Shown piece after piece: positions 5,338 to 5,965 of a DNA stretch of 5,965 bases. Location: the NCBI GenBank assembly GCA_002449915.1, contig DJXY01000069.1, forward strand, positions 1 through 5,965, given 5' to 3'. Under the pieces are notes generated by a model. It was given only the letters and a program-made list of their open reading frames with translations. It did not search any database and was not told the origin of the DNA. The first letter of the stretch is position 1; every line of letters begins with the position of its first letter. The translations under genes and the position numbers were made by a program. Source of the stretch: Oribacterium sp. UBA6992 (GTDB taxonomy: Bacteria > Bacillota > Clostridia > Lachnospirales > Lachnospiraceae).

Positions 5338-5965
5338 ATGATCTCTCAAAGATCGATGAGAAAGACAGAGCTTTTGATTCCGGCAGGCTCGCTGGAAGTA
5401 CTTAAGACAGCAGTAAATTATGGCGCGGATGCAGTTTACCTGGGAGGTGAGGCATTTGGACTGAGAGCCAATGCCAAAAACTTCTCTATGGAGGAGATCC
5501 GCGAAGGTGTCAGGATCGCCCATGCCCGAAATGTCAAGGTTTATGTAACCGCCAATATTCTGGCGCATAATTATGATATGGACGGGGTTCGGGCATATTT
5601 TGAGGAGCTTAAGACCACCGGGATCGATGCAGTGCTGATCGCTGATCCGGGCGTGTTTATGATTGCAAAGGAAGTCATGCCGGAGGTGGATCTGCATATT
5701 TCCACCCAGGCAAATAATACCAACTATGAAACTTTCCTGTTCTGGTGGAAGCTGGGAGCCAAGCGAGTTGTCTGTGCCAGAGAGCTGAGCCTTGAGGAGA
5801 TCCGGGAGATACGGAAGCATATTCCGGGGGAAATGGAAATCGAGGCATTTGTGCATGGCGCTATGTGCATCTCATATTCCGGCAGATGTCTCCTGTCCAA
5901 TTTCTTTGTAGGACGGGATGCAAACCGTGGAGAATGTACGCATCCCTGCCGCTGGAAGTATTCAG
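5338..5965 (+). CDS. trhP: U32 family protein, likely tRNA 5-hydroxyuridine synthase TrhP (YrrO-like), 3'-truncated by window
   Basis: The frame is open from ATG 5338 to the window edge (209 codons); the family is usually about 410-420 residues, so roughly half is present. The N-terminus reads ELLIPAGSLEVLKTAVNYGADAVYLGG, then GLRANAKNF, the typical opening of the YegQ/YrrO branch. The complete U32 signature lies at residues 169-187 (E-x-F-x2-G-A-M-C-x4-G-x-C-x-L-S). Cys177, Cys184, Cys200 and Cys204 are the likely iron-sulphur ligands. Although long annotated as peptidases, TrhP proteins make ho5U34 in tRNA in a prephenate-dependent reaction. Its position just behind trmR fits this. Other U32 roles (RlhA for 23S rRNA, or collagenase-like proteins) are less likely given length of the matching part and context, but the missing C-terminus prevents a firm choice. 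AGAGGA at 5323-5328 supports ATG 5338 over the in-frame ATG at 5356. Confidence 0.85.
   Translation, partial: MISQRSMRKTELLIPAGSLEVLKTAVNYGADAVYLGGEAFGLRANAKNFSMEEIREGVRIAHARNVKVYVTANILAHNYDMDGVRAYFEELKTTGIDAVLIADPGVFMIAKEVMPEVDLHISTQANNTNYETFLFWWKLGAKRVVCARELSLEEIREIRKHIPGEMEIEAFVHGAMCISYSGRCLLSNFFVGRDANRGECTHPCRWKYS

Noticed and set aside
5197..5856. Minus-strand open frame of 219 codons opposite trmR end and the U32 gene
   Set aside because: It overlaps two recognised plus-strand genes, including the conserved U32 N-terminus, and its product has no recognisable family features.

Overview
The window is a dense, entirely plus-strand run of housekeeping genes from a low-to-medium GC Firmicute. 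It is most likely a clostridium of the Lachnospiraceae type. The clues are the ireB–ruvX–DUF1292 order, a Shine-Dalgarno site before nearly every gene, the wording of the RNase J and MtaB proteins, and a short MltG-like protein at the place where Bacillus carries yrrL. The assignment rests on gene order and protein character only. No mobile element, CRISPR array, rRNA or tRNA gene was seen, and no gap exceeds about 75 bases.

Layout: (1) 1-976, the 3' part of mtaB, a radical-SAM tRNA methylthiotransferase cut by the window edge. (2) 1009-1272, ireB (UPF0297), with a possible extended -10 promoter over the mtaB stop and an intrinsic terminator after it (1287-1323). (3) 1348-1782, ruvX/yqgF. (4) 1847-2113, a DUF1292 (YrzB-like) protein. 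(5) 2103-4127, an RNase J that starts at a TTG inside the DUF1292 gene and carries an extra disordered N-terminus of about 118 residues, opening with an Asn/Ser tract. (6) 4135-4623, a membrane-anchored MltG/YceG-like protein without the catalytic domain. (7) 4628-5311, trmR, also started at TTG. (8) 5338 to the window end, a U32-family protein of the TrhP/YrrO type, cut by the edge.

Functionally this is an RNA-centred block. mtaB (ms2t6A37), trhP (ho5U34) and trmR (mo5U34) modify tRNA anticodon loops, and the last two act in sequence on the same base. RuvX/YqgF (pre-16S processing or Holliday junctions) and RNase J (mRNA decay and rRNA maturation) are nucleases. IreB (a target of the PASTA kinase in enterococci) and the MltG-like protein connect the locus to cell-envelope control. 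From DUF1292 to trhP the genes overlap or are separated by 4-26 bases, which suggests one transcript with translational coupling. The terminator after ireB is the one clear break.

No wholly new system was found. The most unusual points are the RNase J extension with its repeat-like coding DNA, the catalytically empty MltG homologue, and the terminator placed between ireB and ruvX.
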